From NCBI RefSeq assembly GCF_026151205.1, contig NC_087075.1:16114571-16178570 (forward strand): a stretch of DNA of 64,000 nucleotides, in the 5' to 3' direction. This document shows, piece by piece, positions 1 to 11,868 of this stretch. The translations under genes and the position numbers were made by a program. The first letter of the stretch is position 1; each line of letters opens with the position of its first letter. This stretch comes from Bolinopsis microptera (taxonomy: Eukaryota; Ctenophora; Tentaculata; Lobata; Bolinopsidae). The notes below the pieces were generated by a model. The model was given only the letters and a program-made list of their open reading frames with translations. It had not been told where the DNA came from and did no database searches.

Positions 1-2370
1 CTAGGGGGGTTTCCCGCCCCCTCTTTATAGTGTTACTAGGGGGGGTTTCCCCCCCTCTTTTATGTGTTACTAGGGGGGGTTTCCCCCTCCTCTTTATAGT
101 GTTTCTTGGGGGGTTTCCCCTCCTCTTTCTAGGGTTACTAGGGGGTTTTCCCCTCCTTTCTGTGTTACTAGGGGGTTTCTCCCCCCCTCTTACTAGGGTT
201 ACCCAGGGGGGGTTTCCTGCCTCCCCTTTCTAGGGGGAATTGGGGGTTTCTCCTCCTCTTAACTGGGTTTCTAGGGGGTTACTCCCCCCTTTTATTTGGG
301 TTACAGGGGGTTTCCTGCCTCCTCTTTCTAGGGTTTCTAGGGGGGACTTCCCCCCTTTTTACTAGGGTTACTAGGGGGGTTTCCTGCCTCCTCCCTTTCT
401 AGGGTTACTAGGGGGTTACCTGCTCCTCTTATAAGGGGGTTTCTTGGGGGTTTTAAACCCCCTCAAAAAAAGGGGTTTTAGGGGTTACCTGCTCCTCTTT
501 TTAGGGTTACTGGGGGGGGTTTCCTGCCTCCTTTGGGTTACTTGGGGGTTTCCACCTCCTCTTAAATAGGGGTTTCTGGGGGTTACCGCCTCCTTTTAAG
601 TGTTACTTTGGGGTTTCCCCCTCCTTTAAAAGGGTTACTAGGGGTTTCCTGCCTCCCCTTTCTGGGGTTAATAGGGGGGTTACTACCTCCCCTTTCTAGG
701 GTTACTAGGGGGGTTTCCTTTCCCCCTCTTTACTTTGTGTTTCTAGGGGGGTTTCCCCGCCTCCCCTTTTTCTTGGGGGTTTCTAGGGGGGTTTCCCCTC
801 CCCTTACCCAGGGTTCACTAGGGGGTTTTCCTGCCTCCTCTTATATTTGTTACTAGGGGGGGTTTTCTCACCCCCTCTTACTAGGGTTACTAGGGGGGTT
901 TTACCTGGGGCCCCCCCTCTTACTAGGGTTTTCTAGGGGGGGTTTCCTGCCTCCTCTTTCTAGGGTTACTAGTGGGTTAAATAACCCCCTCTTACTAGGG
1001 TTACTGGGGGTTACCTGCCTCCTCTTTTTTAGGGTTACTAGGGGGTTACCCCCTTTCCCCTTTTCTAGGGGGGACTAGGGGTTTTCTCCCTCCCCTTACT
1101 TGGGGTTTCTAGGGGGTTAATCCCCTCATTAGGGTTACTAGGGGGTACAAACCCCCCTTACTGGGTTACTTAGGGGGTTACCCCCTCCCCTTTTTTAGGG
1201 TTACTAGGGGGTTTTTCCCCTTACAGGGTTTTCTATTTACCCCTTTTTTGGGGGGGGGTTTCCCCTTTTTTGGATTTAATTTGTCCTTTACTAGGGGACT
1301 AGGGGGAAAACACCCCCTTTTTAAATTCTGGGGTTAACGTTTTTTATAGTTTACTAAAGGGGGCCCCCCTTTAAATTTTTAGGGGGGCCCCCCCCTTACT
1401 AGGGGACTAGGGGGGCCTGTCCCTTTTCTAGGGGGAAGGGGGGGCTACCTTCTTATAGGGTTTTCAGGGGTTTCCCCCTTTATATTTTACTTTTTCCTGC
1501 CCCTTTAAGGGTTACTAGGGGGACCTCTCCCTTTTTGGGGTTCTAGGGGTTAAAAATTTTTTCTTTTAGTTTTCTAGGGGTTCCCCCCTCCCTTTTCTTT
1601 GGGGACTAGGGGTTCCCCTTTCTTATATTTTCTAGGGGGGAAAATTTTTTATGGTTTCTGGGGGTACCTCCCCTTTTGTTTAGGGGGGCCCTTTTTTAGG
1701 GTTACTAGGGGGGACTCTTCTTTATTTAGGGGTTACCCGCTTTTTTTAAGGGGTTTTACCCCTTTCTATTTAACGGGGGACCTTTTCCCTTTTTGGGTTT
1801 CTAGGGGTTTTTCCCCCTTTTTAAAAGTTCTAGGGGGTTTTCCTCCTCTTTTCTAGGGGTTCTAGGGGGGACTCCCCCCTTTTATATTTTTAGGGGGTTT
1901 CTCCTCCCCTTTTTTTTTTGGGGGGTTCCTTTTCTTTAATTTTCTAGGGGGTTTTCCCCTCCTTTTTTTATAGGGGGTTACTGCCCCTTTTAATTTTATG
2001 GGGTTATTCCCCTTTCTAGGTTTTTTAGGGGTTTTCCCCTCTTATTTTTAAGGGGTTACCCCCCTTTTTTAAATTTATAGGGGGGGCCCTTTTCCCTTAT
2101 GGTTTTGGGGGACTCCTTTTTTATGTTTATAGGGGGTTTCCTCCCCCTTTTACTATTTTAGGGGGTTATTTTCCTCTTTATAGGGTTTTTAGGGGTTACC
2201 CTTTCCCCTTATAGGGGCTTTGGGGGGGACCTGTCCTTTACTGGGTTTTGGGGTTACCGCCTTTTTTTATTTTATCCCCCCTTTCTTTTTTAAAATTTTT
2301 TCCCTTTTTGGGGGCCCTTTTTATTACTAGGGGGACCCGTTCCCTTTTGTTTACTAGGGGTTATCCCCCT
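1..2370. repeat. Degenerate G-run/C-run satellite
   Basis: The sequence is built from short variable units of the type TAGGGTTACTAGGGGG followed by TTTCC and CCTCCTCTT. Runs of G and runs of C/T alternate on the same strand. Units are of irregular length and become more T-rich and degenerate from about 1200 to 2370. Short open frames here are by-products of the repeat and are not genes. The TTACTAG core recurs in the 45-bp and 8-bp arrays further right, so the three blocks may share an origin (inference). No gene seen. Confidence 0.85.
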
Positions 2371-2443
2371 TTTATTGGCTTATACTTCGAGTTATACTAC
2401 TACTAGGATAGTACTTATCTAGCTATATTTTTGTTTTCAATAT

Positions 2444-3980
2444 ACTAGTACTAGTAACTTATCAGCTATACTACTAGTTATCACTACTACTAGTACTAGT
2501 AACTTATCAGCTATACTACTAGTTATCACTACTACTAGTACTAGTAACTTATCAGCTATACTACTAGTTATCACTACTACTAGTACTAGTAACTTATCAG
2601 CTATACTACTAGTTATCACTACTACTAGTACTAGTAACTTATCAGCTATACTACTAGTTATCACTACTACTAGTACTAGTAACTTATCAGCTATACTACT
2701 AGTTATCACTACTACTAGTACTAGTAACTTATCAGCTATACTACTAGTTATCACTACTACTAGTACTAGTAACTTATCAGCTATACTACTAGTTATCACT
2801 ACTACTAGTACTAGTAACTTATCAGCTATACTACTAGTTATCACTACTACTAGTACTAGTAACTTATCAGCTATACTACTAGTTATCACTACTACTAGTA
2901 CTAGTAACTTATCAGCTATACTACTAGTTATCACTACTACTAGTACTAGTAACTTATCAGCTATACTACTAGTTATCACTACTACTAGTACTAGTAACTT
3001 ATCAGCTATACTACTAGTTATCACTACTACTAGTACTAGTAACTTATCAGCTATACTACTAGTTATCACTACTACTAGTACTAGTAACTTATCAGCTATA
3101 CTACTAGTTATCACTACTACTAGTACTAGTAACTTATCAGCTATACTACTAGTTATCACTACTACTAGTACTAGTAACTTATCAGCTATACTACTAGTTA
3201 TCACTACTACTAGTACTAGTAACTTATCAGCTATACTACTAGTTATCACTACTACTAGTACTAGTAACTTATCAGCTATACTACTAGTTATCACTACTAC
3301 TAGTACTAGTAACTTATCAGCTATACTACTAGTTATCACTACTACTAGTACTAGTAACTTATCAGCTATACTACTAGTTATCACTACTACTAGTACTAGT
3401 AACTTATCAGCTATACTACTAGTTATCACTACTACTAGTACTAGTAACTTATCAGCTATACTACTAGTTATCACTACTACTAGTACTAGTAACTTATCAG
3501 CTATACTACTAGTTATCACTACTACTAGTACTAGTAACTTATCAGCTATACTACTAGTTATCACTACTACTAGTACTAGTAACTTATCAGCTATACTACT
3601 AGTTATCACTACTACTAGTACTAGTAACTTATCAGCTATACTACTAGTTATCACTACTACTAGTACTAGTAACTTATCAGCTATACTACTAGTTATCACT
3701 ACTACTAGTACTAGTAACTTATCAGCTATACTACTAGTTATCACTACTACTAGTACTAGTAACTTATCAGCTATACTACTAGTTATCACTACTACTAGTA
3801 CTAGTAACTTATCAGCTATACTACTAGTTATCACTACTACTAGTACTAGTAACTTATCAGCTATACTACTAGTTATCACTACTACTAGTACTAGTAACTT
3901 ATCAGCTATACTACTAGTTATCACTACTACTAGTACTAGTAACTTATCAGCTATACTACTAGTTATCACTACTACTAGTA
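2444..3980. repeat. 45-bp tandem satellite, about 34 copies
   Basis: A 45-bp unit starting ACTAGTACTAGTAACTTATC repeats about 34 times with no differences that I can see. The unit contains the palindrome ACTAGTACTAGT. Because 45 is a multiple of 3 and one minus-strand frame lacks stops, a 510-codon open frame appears (unit ITSSIADKLLVLVVV). It has no start context, no unique sequence and no splice signal, so I treat it as satellite. The homogeneity implies very recent amplification, active gene conversion, or assembly expansion. Confidence 0.93.
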
Positions 3981-4868
3981 TAATTTTTACTTCTCTAGTT
4001 TAACCCTTTTCTAGTACAAAAAACTTTTACTATAAACCATTTTTTTATAAATTACTAGTACTAGAAATTTTACTTAAACTATTTCCTAATACTAGTACTT
4101 ACTTATCAGCTATACTACAAATTATATCTACTAGTAACTACCTTAAAGTTTCATACCATACAGTAACTTACTTCCCCCTAATATTATCCCAAACTAGACT
4201 AGAAAATTTCATTACTATAATGTTTAACTATACCAGTCTAGTAAAACTTTTAGTTTTTATACTAGTTTATTTTTAAAATTTACTAGTTAACTAGTTTAAA
4301 AACCAAATTTAAAAAATAAAGTAAAATTGAAACTTTCCCCGGTAACCTATTATACTAATACTATTCCCAAAATTTAAATTATAGCTATTTACTAGGGTTA
4401 TATTACTAGTTCTATTTAATTACTGTATATTACTAGTTAATCATAAATACTGTTACTAGAACTTATAATATATACTATTTAAAATTACTTTAAAATGTAT
4501 AGTAATTACTGGGTTTTCTATACTAGTTAATAATAGTATAGTTTTCCAGTAACTACCTAAATTTTAACCTAATTTAAATAGTATAAAACCTTTATCAGTA
4601 TTAAAATAGTTATTACTATTCTGTTTCTAGTTACTTTTCAGTATATACTAGTTATATTACTGTACTAGTAAATATCAAACTATTAACTACTAGTTATTCA
4701 TACTTACCCAGTACTAATTACAGTATACTAGTTATAATATACTAGTACTAGTAACTTTTACTATTACTAGTTATATACTACTAGTTTCCTATAATTATCA
4801 AGTATTACTAGTTTATTACTACTACTAGTACTAGTAACTATCAGTTATAACTACTAGTTATACTATAC
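3981..4868. repeat. AT-rich zone with decayed 45-bp satellite copies
   Basis: About 0.9 kb of AT-rich sequence is studded with ACTAGT/TTACTAG words. Recognisable decayed copies of the 45-bp unit occur near 4085-4135 and 4805-4865. The transition into the perfect array at 3980 is abrupt. This fits older satellite flanking a younger homogenised core. No exon or gene is visible. Confidence 0.7.
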
Positions 4869-7800
4869 TAGTACTCAGGTTACTTAGGTTACTAGGTTAC
4901 TAGGTTACTAGGTTACTAGGTTACTAGGTTACTAGGTTACTAGGTTACTAGGTTACTAGGTAACTAGGTTACTAGGTTACTAGGTTACTAGGTTACTAGG
5001 TAACTAGGTTACTAGGTTACTAGGTTACTAGGTTACTAGGTAACTAGGTTACTAAGTTACTAGGTTACTAGGTAACTAGGTTACTAGGTTACTAGGTTAC
5101 TAGGTAACTAGGTTACTAGGTTACTAGGTTACTAGGTAACTAGGTTACTAGGTTACTAGGTTACTAGGTTACTAGGTTACTAGGTTACTAGGTTACTAGG
5201 TTACTAGGTTACTAGGTTACTAGGTTACTAGGTTACTAGGTTACTAGGTTACTAGGATACTAGGTTACTAGGTTACTAGGTTACTAGGTTACTAGGTTAC
5301 TAGGTTACTAGGTTACTAGGTTACTAGGTTACTAGGTTACTAGGTTACTAGCTTAACATGACCTGTAGAAGTTGTTCAACTCAATACAGTAAATCATTGA
5401 GGCTCGCCAGGTAATACTACTACTACTAGGTTACTAAGTTACTAGGTTACTAGGTTACTAGGTTACTAGGTTACTAGGTTACTAGGTTACTAGGTTAACA
5501 TGACCTGTAGAAGTTGTTCAACTCAATACAGTAAATCATTGAGACTCGCCAGGTAATACTACTACTACTAGGTTACTAGGTTACTAGGTTACTAGGTTAC
5601 TAGGTTACTAGGTTACTAGGTTACTAGGTTACTAGGTTACTAGGTTACTATGTTACTAGGTTACTAGGTTACTAGGTTACTAGGTTACTAGGTTACTAGG
5701 TTACTAGGTTACTAGGTTACTAGGTTACTAGGTTACTAGGTTACTAAGTTACTAGGTTACTAGGTTACTAGGTTACTAGGTAACTAGGTTACTAAGTTAC
5801 TAGGTTACTAGGTAACAAGGTTACTAGGTTACTAGGTTACTAGGTTACTAGGTTACTAGGTTACTAGGTTACTAGGTTACTAGGTTACTAGGTTACTAGG
5901 TTACTAGGTTACTAGGTAACTAGGTTACTAGGTTACTAGGTTACTAGGTTACTAGGTAACTAGGTTACTAAGTTACTAGGTTACTAGGTAACAAGGTTAC
6001 TAGGTTACTAGGTTACTAGGTAACTAGGTTACTAGGTAACTAGGTTACTAGGTTACTAGGTTACTAGGTTACTAGGTTACAAGGTTACTAGCTTAACATG
6101 ACCTGTAGAAGTTGTTCAACTCAATACAGTAAATCATTGAGGCTCGCCAGGTAATACTACTACTACTAGGTTACTAGGTTACTAGGTTACTAGGTTACTA
6201 GGTTACTAGGTTACTAGGTTACTAGGTTACTAGGTTACTAGGTAACTAGGTTACTAGGTTACTAGGTTACTAGGTTACTAGGTTACTAGGTTACTAGGTT
6301 ACTAGGTTACTAGGTTACTAGGTTACTAGGTTACTAGGTTACTAGGTTACTAGGTTACTAGGTTACTAGGTTACTAGGTTACTAGGTTACTAGGTTACTA
6401 GGTTACTAGGTTACTAGGTTACTAGGTTACTAGGTTACTAAGTTACTAGGTTACTAGGTTACTAGGTTACTAAGTTACTAGGTTACTAGGTTACTAGGTT
6501 ACTAGGTTACTAGGTTACTAGGTTACTAGGTTACTAGGTTACTAGGTTACTAGGTTACTAGCTTAACACGACCTGTAGAAGTTGTTCAACTCAATACAGT
6601 AAATCATTGAGGCTCGCCAGGTAATACTACTACTACTAGGTTACTAGGTTACTAGGTTACTAGGTTACTAGGTTACTAGGTTACTAGGTTACTAGGTTAC
6701 TAGGTTACTAGGTTACTAGGTTACTAGGTTACTAGGTTACTAGGTTACTAGGTTACTAGGTTACTAGGTTACTAGGTTACTAAGTTACTAGGTTACTAGG
6801 TTACTAGGTTACTAGGTTACTAGGTTACTAGGTTACTAGGTTACTAGGTTACTAGGTTACTAGGTTACTAGCTTAACATGACCTGTAGAAGTTGTTCAAC
6901 TCAATATAGTAAATCATTGAGGCTCGCCAGGTAATACTACTAATAGGTTACTAGGTTACTAGGTTACTAGGTTACTAGGTTACTAGGTTACTAGGTTACT
7001 AGGTTACTAGGTTACTAGCTTAACACGACCTGTAGAAGTTGTTCAACTCCATACAGTAAATCATTGAGGCTCGCTAGGTAATACTACTACTACTAGGTTA
7101 CTAAGTTACTAGGTTACTAGGTTACTAGGTTACTAGGTTACTAGGTTACTAGGTTACTAGGTTACTAGGTTACTAGGTTACTAAGTTACTAGGTTACTAA
7201 GTTACTAGGTTACTAAGTTACTAGGTTACTAGGTTACTAGGTTACTAGGTTACTAGGTTACTAGGTTACTAGGTTACTAGGTTACTAGGTTACTAGGTTA
7301 CTAAGTTACTAGGTTACTAGGTTACTAGGTTACTAGGTTACTGTGTTACTAGGTTACTAGGTTACTAGGTTACTAGGTTACTGTGTTACTAGGTTACTAG
7401 GTTACTAGGTTACTAGGTTACTAGGTTACTAGGTTACTAGGTTACTAGGTTACTAGGTTACTAGGTTACTAGGTTACTAGGTTACTAGGTTACTAGGTTA
7501 CTAGGTTACTAAGTTACTAGGTTACTAGGTTACTAGGTTACTAGGTTACTAGGTTACTAGGTTACTAGGTTACTAGGTTACTAGGTTACTAGGTTACTAG
7601 GTTACTGTGTTACTAGGTTACTAGGTTACTAGGTTACTAAGTTACTAGGTTACTAGGTTACTAGGTTACTAGGTTACTAGGTTACTAGGTTACTAGGTTA
7701 CTAGGTTACTAGGTTACTAGGTTACTAGGTTACTAGGTTACTAAGTTACTATGTTACTAGGTTACTAGGTTACTAGGTTACTAGGTTACTAGGTTACTAG

Positions 7801-10800
7801 GTTACTAGGTTACTAGGTTACTAGGTTACTAGGTTACTAGGTTACTAGGTTACTAGGTTACTAGGTTACTAGGTTACTAGGTTACTAAGTCACTATGTTA
7901 CTAGGTTACTAGGTTACTAGGTTACTAGGTTACTAGGTTACTAGGTTACTAGGTTACTAGGTTACTAGGTTACTAAGTTACTATGTTACTAGGTTACTAG
8001 GTTACTAGGTTACTAGGTTACTAGGTTACTAGGTTACTAGGTTACTAGGTTACAAGGTTACTAGCTTAACATGACCTGTAGAAGTTGTTCAACTCAATAC
8101 AGTAAATCATTGAGGCTCGCCAGGTAATACTACTACTACTAGGTTACTAGGTTACTAGGTTACTAGGTTACTAGGTTACTAGGTTACTAGGTTACTAGGT
8201 TACTAGGTTACTAGGTAACTAGGTTACTAGGTTACTAGGTTACTAGGTTACTAGGTTACTAGGTTACTAGGTTACTAGGTTACTAGGTTACTAGGTTACT
8301 AGGTTACTAGGTTACTAGGTTACTAGGTTACTAGGTTACTAGGTTACTAGGTTACTAGGTTACTAGGTTACTAGGTTACTAGGTTACTAGGTTACTAGGT
8401 TACTAGGTTACTAAGTTACTAGGTTACTAGGTTACTAGGTTACTAAGTTACTAGGTTACTAGGTTACTAGGTTACTAGGTTACTAGGTTACTAGGTTACT
8501 AGGTTACTAGGTTACTAGGTTACTAGGTTACTAGGTTACTAGCTTAACACGACCTGTAGAAGTTGTTCAACTCAATACAGTAAATCATTGAGGCTCGCCA
8601 GGTAATACTACTACTACTAGGTTACTAGGTTACTAGGTTACTAGGTTACTAGGTTACTAGGTTACTAGGTTACTAGGTTACTAGGTTACTAGGTTACTAG
8701 GTTACTAGGTTACTAGGTTACTAGGTTACTAGGTTACTAGGTTACTAGGTTACTAAGTTACTAGGTTACTAGGTTACTAGGTTACTAGGTTACTAGGTTA
8801 CTAGGTTACTAGGTTACTAGGTTACTAGGTTACTAGGTTACTAGCTTAACATGACCTGTAGAAGTTGTTCAACTCAATATAGTAAATCATTGAGGCTCGC
8901 CAGGTAATACTACTAATAGGTTACTAGGTTACTAGGTTACTAGGTTACTAGGTTACTAGGTTACTAGGTTACTAGGTTACTAGGTTACTAGCTTAACACG
9001 ACCTGTAGAAGTTGTTCAACTCCATACAGTAAATCATTGAGGCTCGCTAGGTAATACTACTACTACTAGGTTACTAAGTTACTAGGTTACTAGGTTACTA
9101 GGTTACTAGGTTACTAGGTTACTAGGTTACTAGGTTACTAGGTTACTAGGTTACTAAGTTACTAGGTTACTAAGTTACTAGGTTACTAAGTTACTAGGTT
9201 ACTAGGTTACTAGGTTACTAGGTTACTAGGTTACTAGGTTACTAGGTTACTAGGTTACTAGGTTACTAGGTTACTAAGTTACTAGGTTACTAGGTTACTA
9301 GGTTACTAGGTTACTGTGTTACTAGGTTACTAGGTTACTAGGTTACTAGGTTACTGTGTTACTAGGTTACTAGGTTACTAGGTTACTAGGTTACTAGGTT
9401 ACTAGGTTACTAGGTTACTAGGTTACTAGGTTACTAGGTTACTAGGTTACTAGGTTACTAGGTTACTAGGTTACTAGGTTACTAAGTTACTAGGTTACTA
9501 GGTTACTAGGTTACTAGGTTACTAGGTTACTAGGTTACTAGGTTACTAGGTTACTAGGTTACTAGGTTACTAGGTTACTGTGTTACTAGGTTACTAGGTT
9601 ACTAGGTTACTAAGTTACTAGGTTACTAGGTTACTAGGTTACTAGGTTACTAGGTTACTAGGTTACTAGGTTACTAGGTTACTAGGTTACTAGGTTACTA
9701 GGTTACTAGGTTACTAAGTTACTATGTTACTAGGTTACTAGGTTACTAGGTTACTAGGTTACTAGGTTACTAGGTTACTAGGTTACTAGGTTACTAGGTT
9801 ACTAGGTTACTAGGTTACTAGGTTACTAGGTTACTAGGTTACTAGGTTACTAGGTTACTAGGTTACTAGGTTACTAGGTTACTAGGTTACTAGGTTACTA
9901 AGTCACTATGTTACTAGGTTACTAGGTTACTAGGTTACTAGGTTACTAGGTTACTAGGTTACTAGGTTACTAGGTTACTAGGTTACTAAGTTACTATGTT
10001 ACTAGGTTACTAGGTTACTAGGTTACTAGGTTACTAGGTTACTAGGTTACTAGGTTACTAGGTTACTAGGTTACTAGCTTAACATGACCTGTAGAAGTTG
10101 TTCAACTCAATATAGTAAATCATTAAGGCTCGCCAGGTAATACTACTACTACTAGGTTAATAGGTTACTAGGTTACTAGGTTACTAGGTTACTAGGTTAC
10201 TAGGTTACTAGGTTACTAGGTTACTAGGTTACTAGGTTACTAGGTTACTAGGTTACTAGGTTACTAGGTTACTAGCTTAACATGACCTGTAGAAGTTGTT
10301 CAACTCAATATAGTAAATCATTGAGACTCGCCAGGTAATACTACTACTACTAGGTTACTAGGTTACTAGGTTACTAGGTTACTAGGTTACTAGGTTACTA
10401 GGTTACTAGGTTACTAGGTTACTAGGTTACTAGGTTACTAGGTTACTAGGTTACTAGGTTACTAGGTTACTAGGTTACTAGGTTACTAGGTTACTAGGTT
10501 ACTAGGTTACTAGGTTACTAGGTTACTAGGTTACTAGGTTACTAGGTTACTAGGTTACTAGGTTACTAGGTTACTAGCTTAACACGACCTGTAGAAGTTG
10601 TTCAACTCAATATAGTAAATCATTGAGGCTCGCCAGGTAATACTACTACTACTAGGTTACTAGGTTACTAGGTTACTAGGTTACTAGGTTACTAGGTTAC
10701 TAGGTTACTAGGTTACTAGGTTACTAGGTTACTAGGTTACTAGCTTAACATGACCTGTAGAAGTTGTTCAACTCAATATAGTAAATCATTGAGGCTCGCC

Positions 10801-11815
10801 AGGTAATACTACTACTACTAGGTTACTAGGTTACTAGGTTACTAGGTTACTAGGTTACTAAGTTACTAGGTTACTAGGTTACTAGCTTAACACGACCTGT
10901 AGAAGTTGTTCAACTCAATATAGTAAATCATTGAGGCTCGCTAGGTAATACTACTACTACTAGGTTACTAGGTTACTAGGTTACTAGGTTACTAGGTTAC
11001 TAAGTTACTAGGTTACTAGGTTACTAGCTTAACATGACCTGTAGAAGTTGTTCAACTCAATATAGTAAATCATTGAGGCTCGCCAGGTAATACTACTACT
11101 ACTAGGTTACTAGGTTACTAGGTTACTAGGTTACTAGGTTACTAGGTTACTAGGTTACTAAGTTACTAGGTTACTAAGTTACTAAGTTACTAGGTTACTA
11201 GGTTACTAGGTTACTAAGTTACTAGGTTACTAAGTTACTATGTTACTAGGTTACTAGGTTACTGTGTTACTAGGTTACTAGGTTACTAGGTCACTAGGTT
11301 ACTAAGTTACTAGGTTACTAAGTTACTATGTTACTAGGTTACTAGGTTACTAAGTTACTAGGTTACTAGGTTACTAGGTTACTAGGTTACTAGGTTACTA
11401 AGTTACTATGTTACTAGGTTACTAGGTTACTAGGTTACTAGGTTACTAGGTTACTAGGTTACTAGGTTACTAGGTTACTAGGTTACTAGGTTACTAAGTT
11501 ACTATGTTACTAGGTTACTAGGTTACTAGGTTACTGTGTTACTAGGTTACTAGGTTACTAGGTTACTAGGTTACTAGGTTACTAGGTTACTAGGTTACTA
11601 GGTTACTAGGTTACTAGGTTACTAGGTTACTAGGTTACTAGGTTACTAGGTTACTAGGTTACTAGGTTACTAGGTTACTAGGTTACTAGGTTACTAGGTT
11701 ACTAGGTTACTAGGTTACTAGGTTACTAGGTTACTAGGTTACTAGGTTACTAGGTTACTAGGTTACTAGGTTACTAGGTTACTAGGTTACTAGGTTACTA
11801 GGTTACTAGCTTAAC
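4869..11815. repeat. 8-bp satellite (CTAGGTTA)n with 17 exon-like inserts
   Basis: About 7 kb of the octamer CTAGGTTA in head-to-tail arrays, with scattered variants (AAGTTACT, GTAACTAG, CTGTGTTA). It is interrupted 17 times by a unique unit of about 75 bp starting GCTTAACATGACC and ending in a (TAC)n stretch. Octamer runs between inserts range from under 100 bp to over 1 kb. A higher-order repeat is visible: inserts 3-6 (6091-7095) recur as inserts 7-10 (8064-9068) with the same diagnostic variants, offset by about 1,973 bp. The octamer has no pyrimidine tract, so it does not look like ordinary intron 3' sequence. Confidence 0.92.
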
Positions 11816-11868
11816 ATGACCTGTAGAAGTTGTTCAACTCAATACAGTAAATCATTGAGGCTCGCCAG
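5358..11868 (+). other. 17 tandem copies of a putative coding first exon
   Basis: Each 53-bp core spans the ATG/ACG to the CAG before GTAATA. Starts: 5358, 5500, 6098, 6568, 6878, 7025, 8071, 8549, 8851, 8998, 10084, 10282, 10584, 10750, 10892, 11034, 11816. The frame begins MTCRSCSTQYSKSLRLA plus two bases. Eleven copies have ATG; six have ACG (6568, 7025, 8549, 8998, 10584, 10892). Other variable sites are TAC/TAT, TTG/TTA, AGG/AGA and GCC/GCT, all silent, plus CAA/CCA in two copies. Copies 1-16 end CAG|GTAATA, a good donor; copy 17 ends CAG|GTTATC. An in-frame TAG lies just upstream, so the reading frame cannot extend 5'. Exon identity is inferred from phase and coding signature. Confidence 0.62.
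6080..10076. repeat. Higher-order duplication of about 1.97 kb in octamer array
   Basis: The first copy runs about 6080-8052 and the second about 8053-10076. Both begin with the rare variant ACAAGGTTACTAGC before an insert. Both then carry inserts in the order ATG, ACG, ATG with TATAG, and ACG with CCATACAG plus GCTAGG. Insert-to-insert offsets are 1973, 1981, 1973 and 1973 bp; the one deviation is a single octamer. Scattered GTGTTACT and AAGTCACTATG variants also recur in order. This is a block duplication, not independent slippage. Confidence 0.85.

Noticed and set aside
1-2370. Short frames such as GGFPLLF repeats
   Set aside because: Arise from the G-run/C-run satellite in any frame.
2437-3969. 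510-codon minus-strand open frame of a 15-residue repeat
   Set aside because: It exists only because the 45-bp satellite unit is divisible by three; there is no unique sequence, start context or domain.
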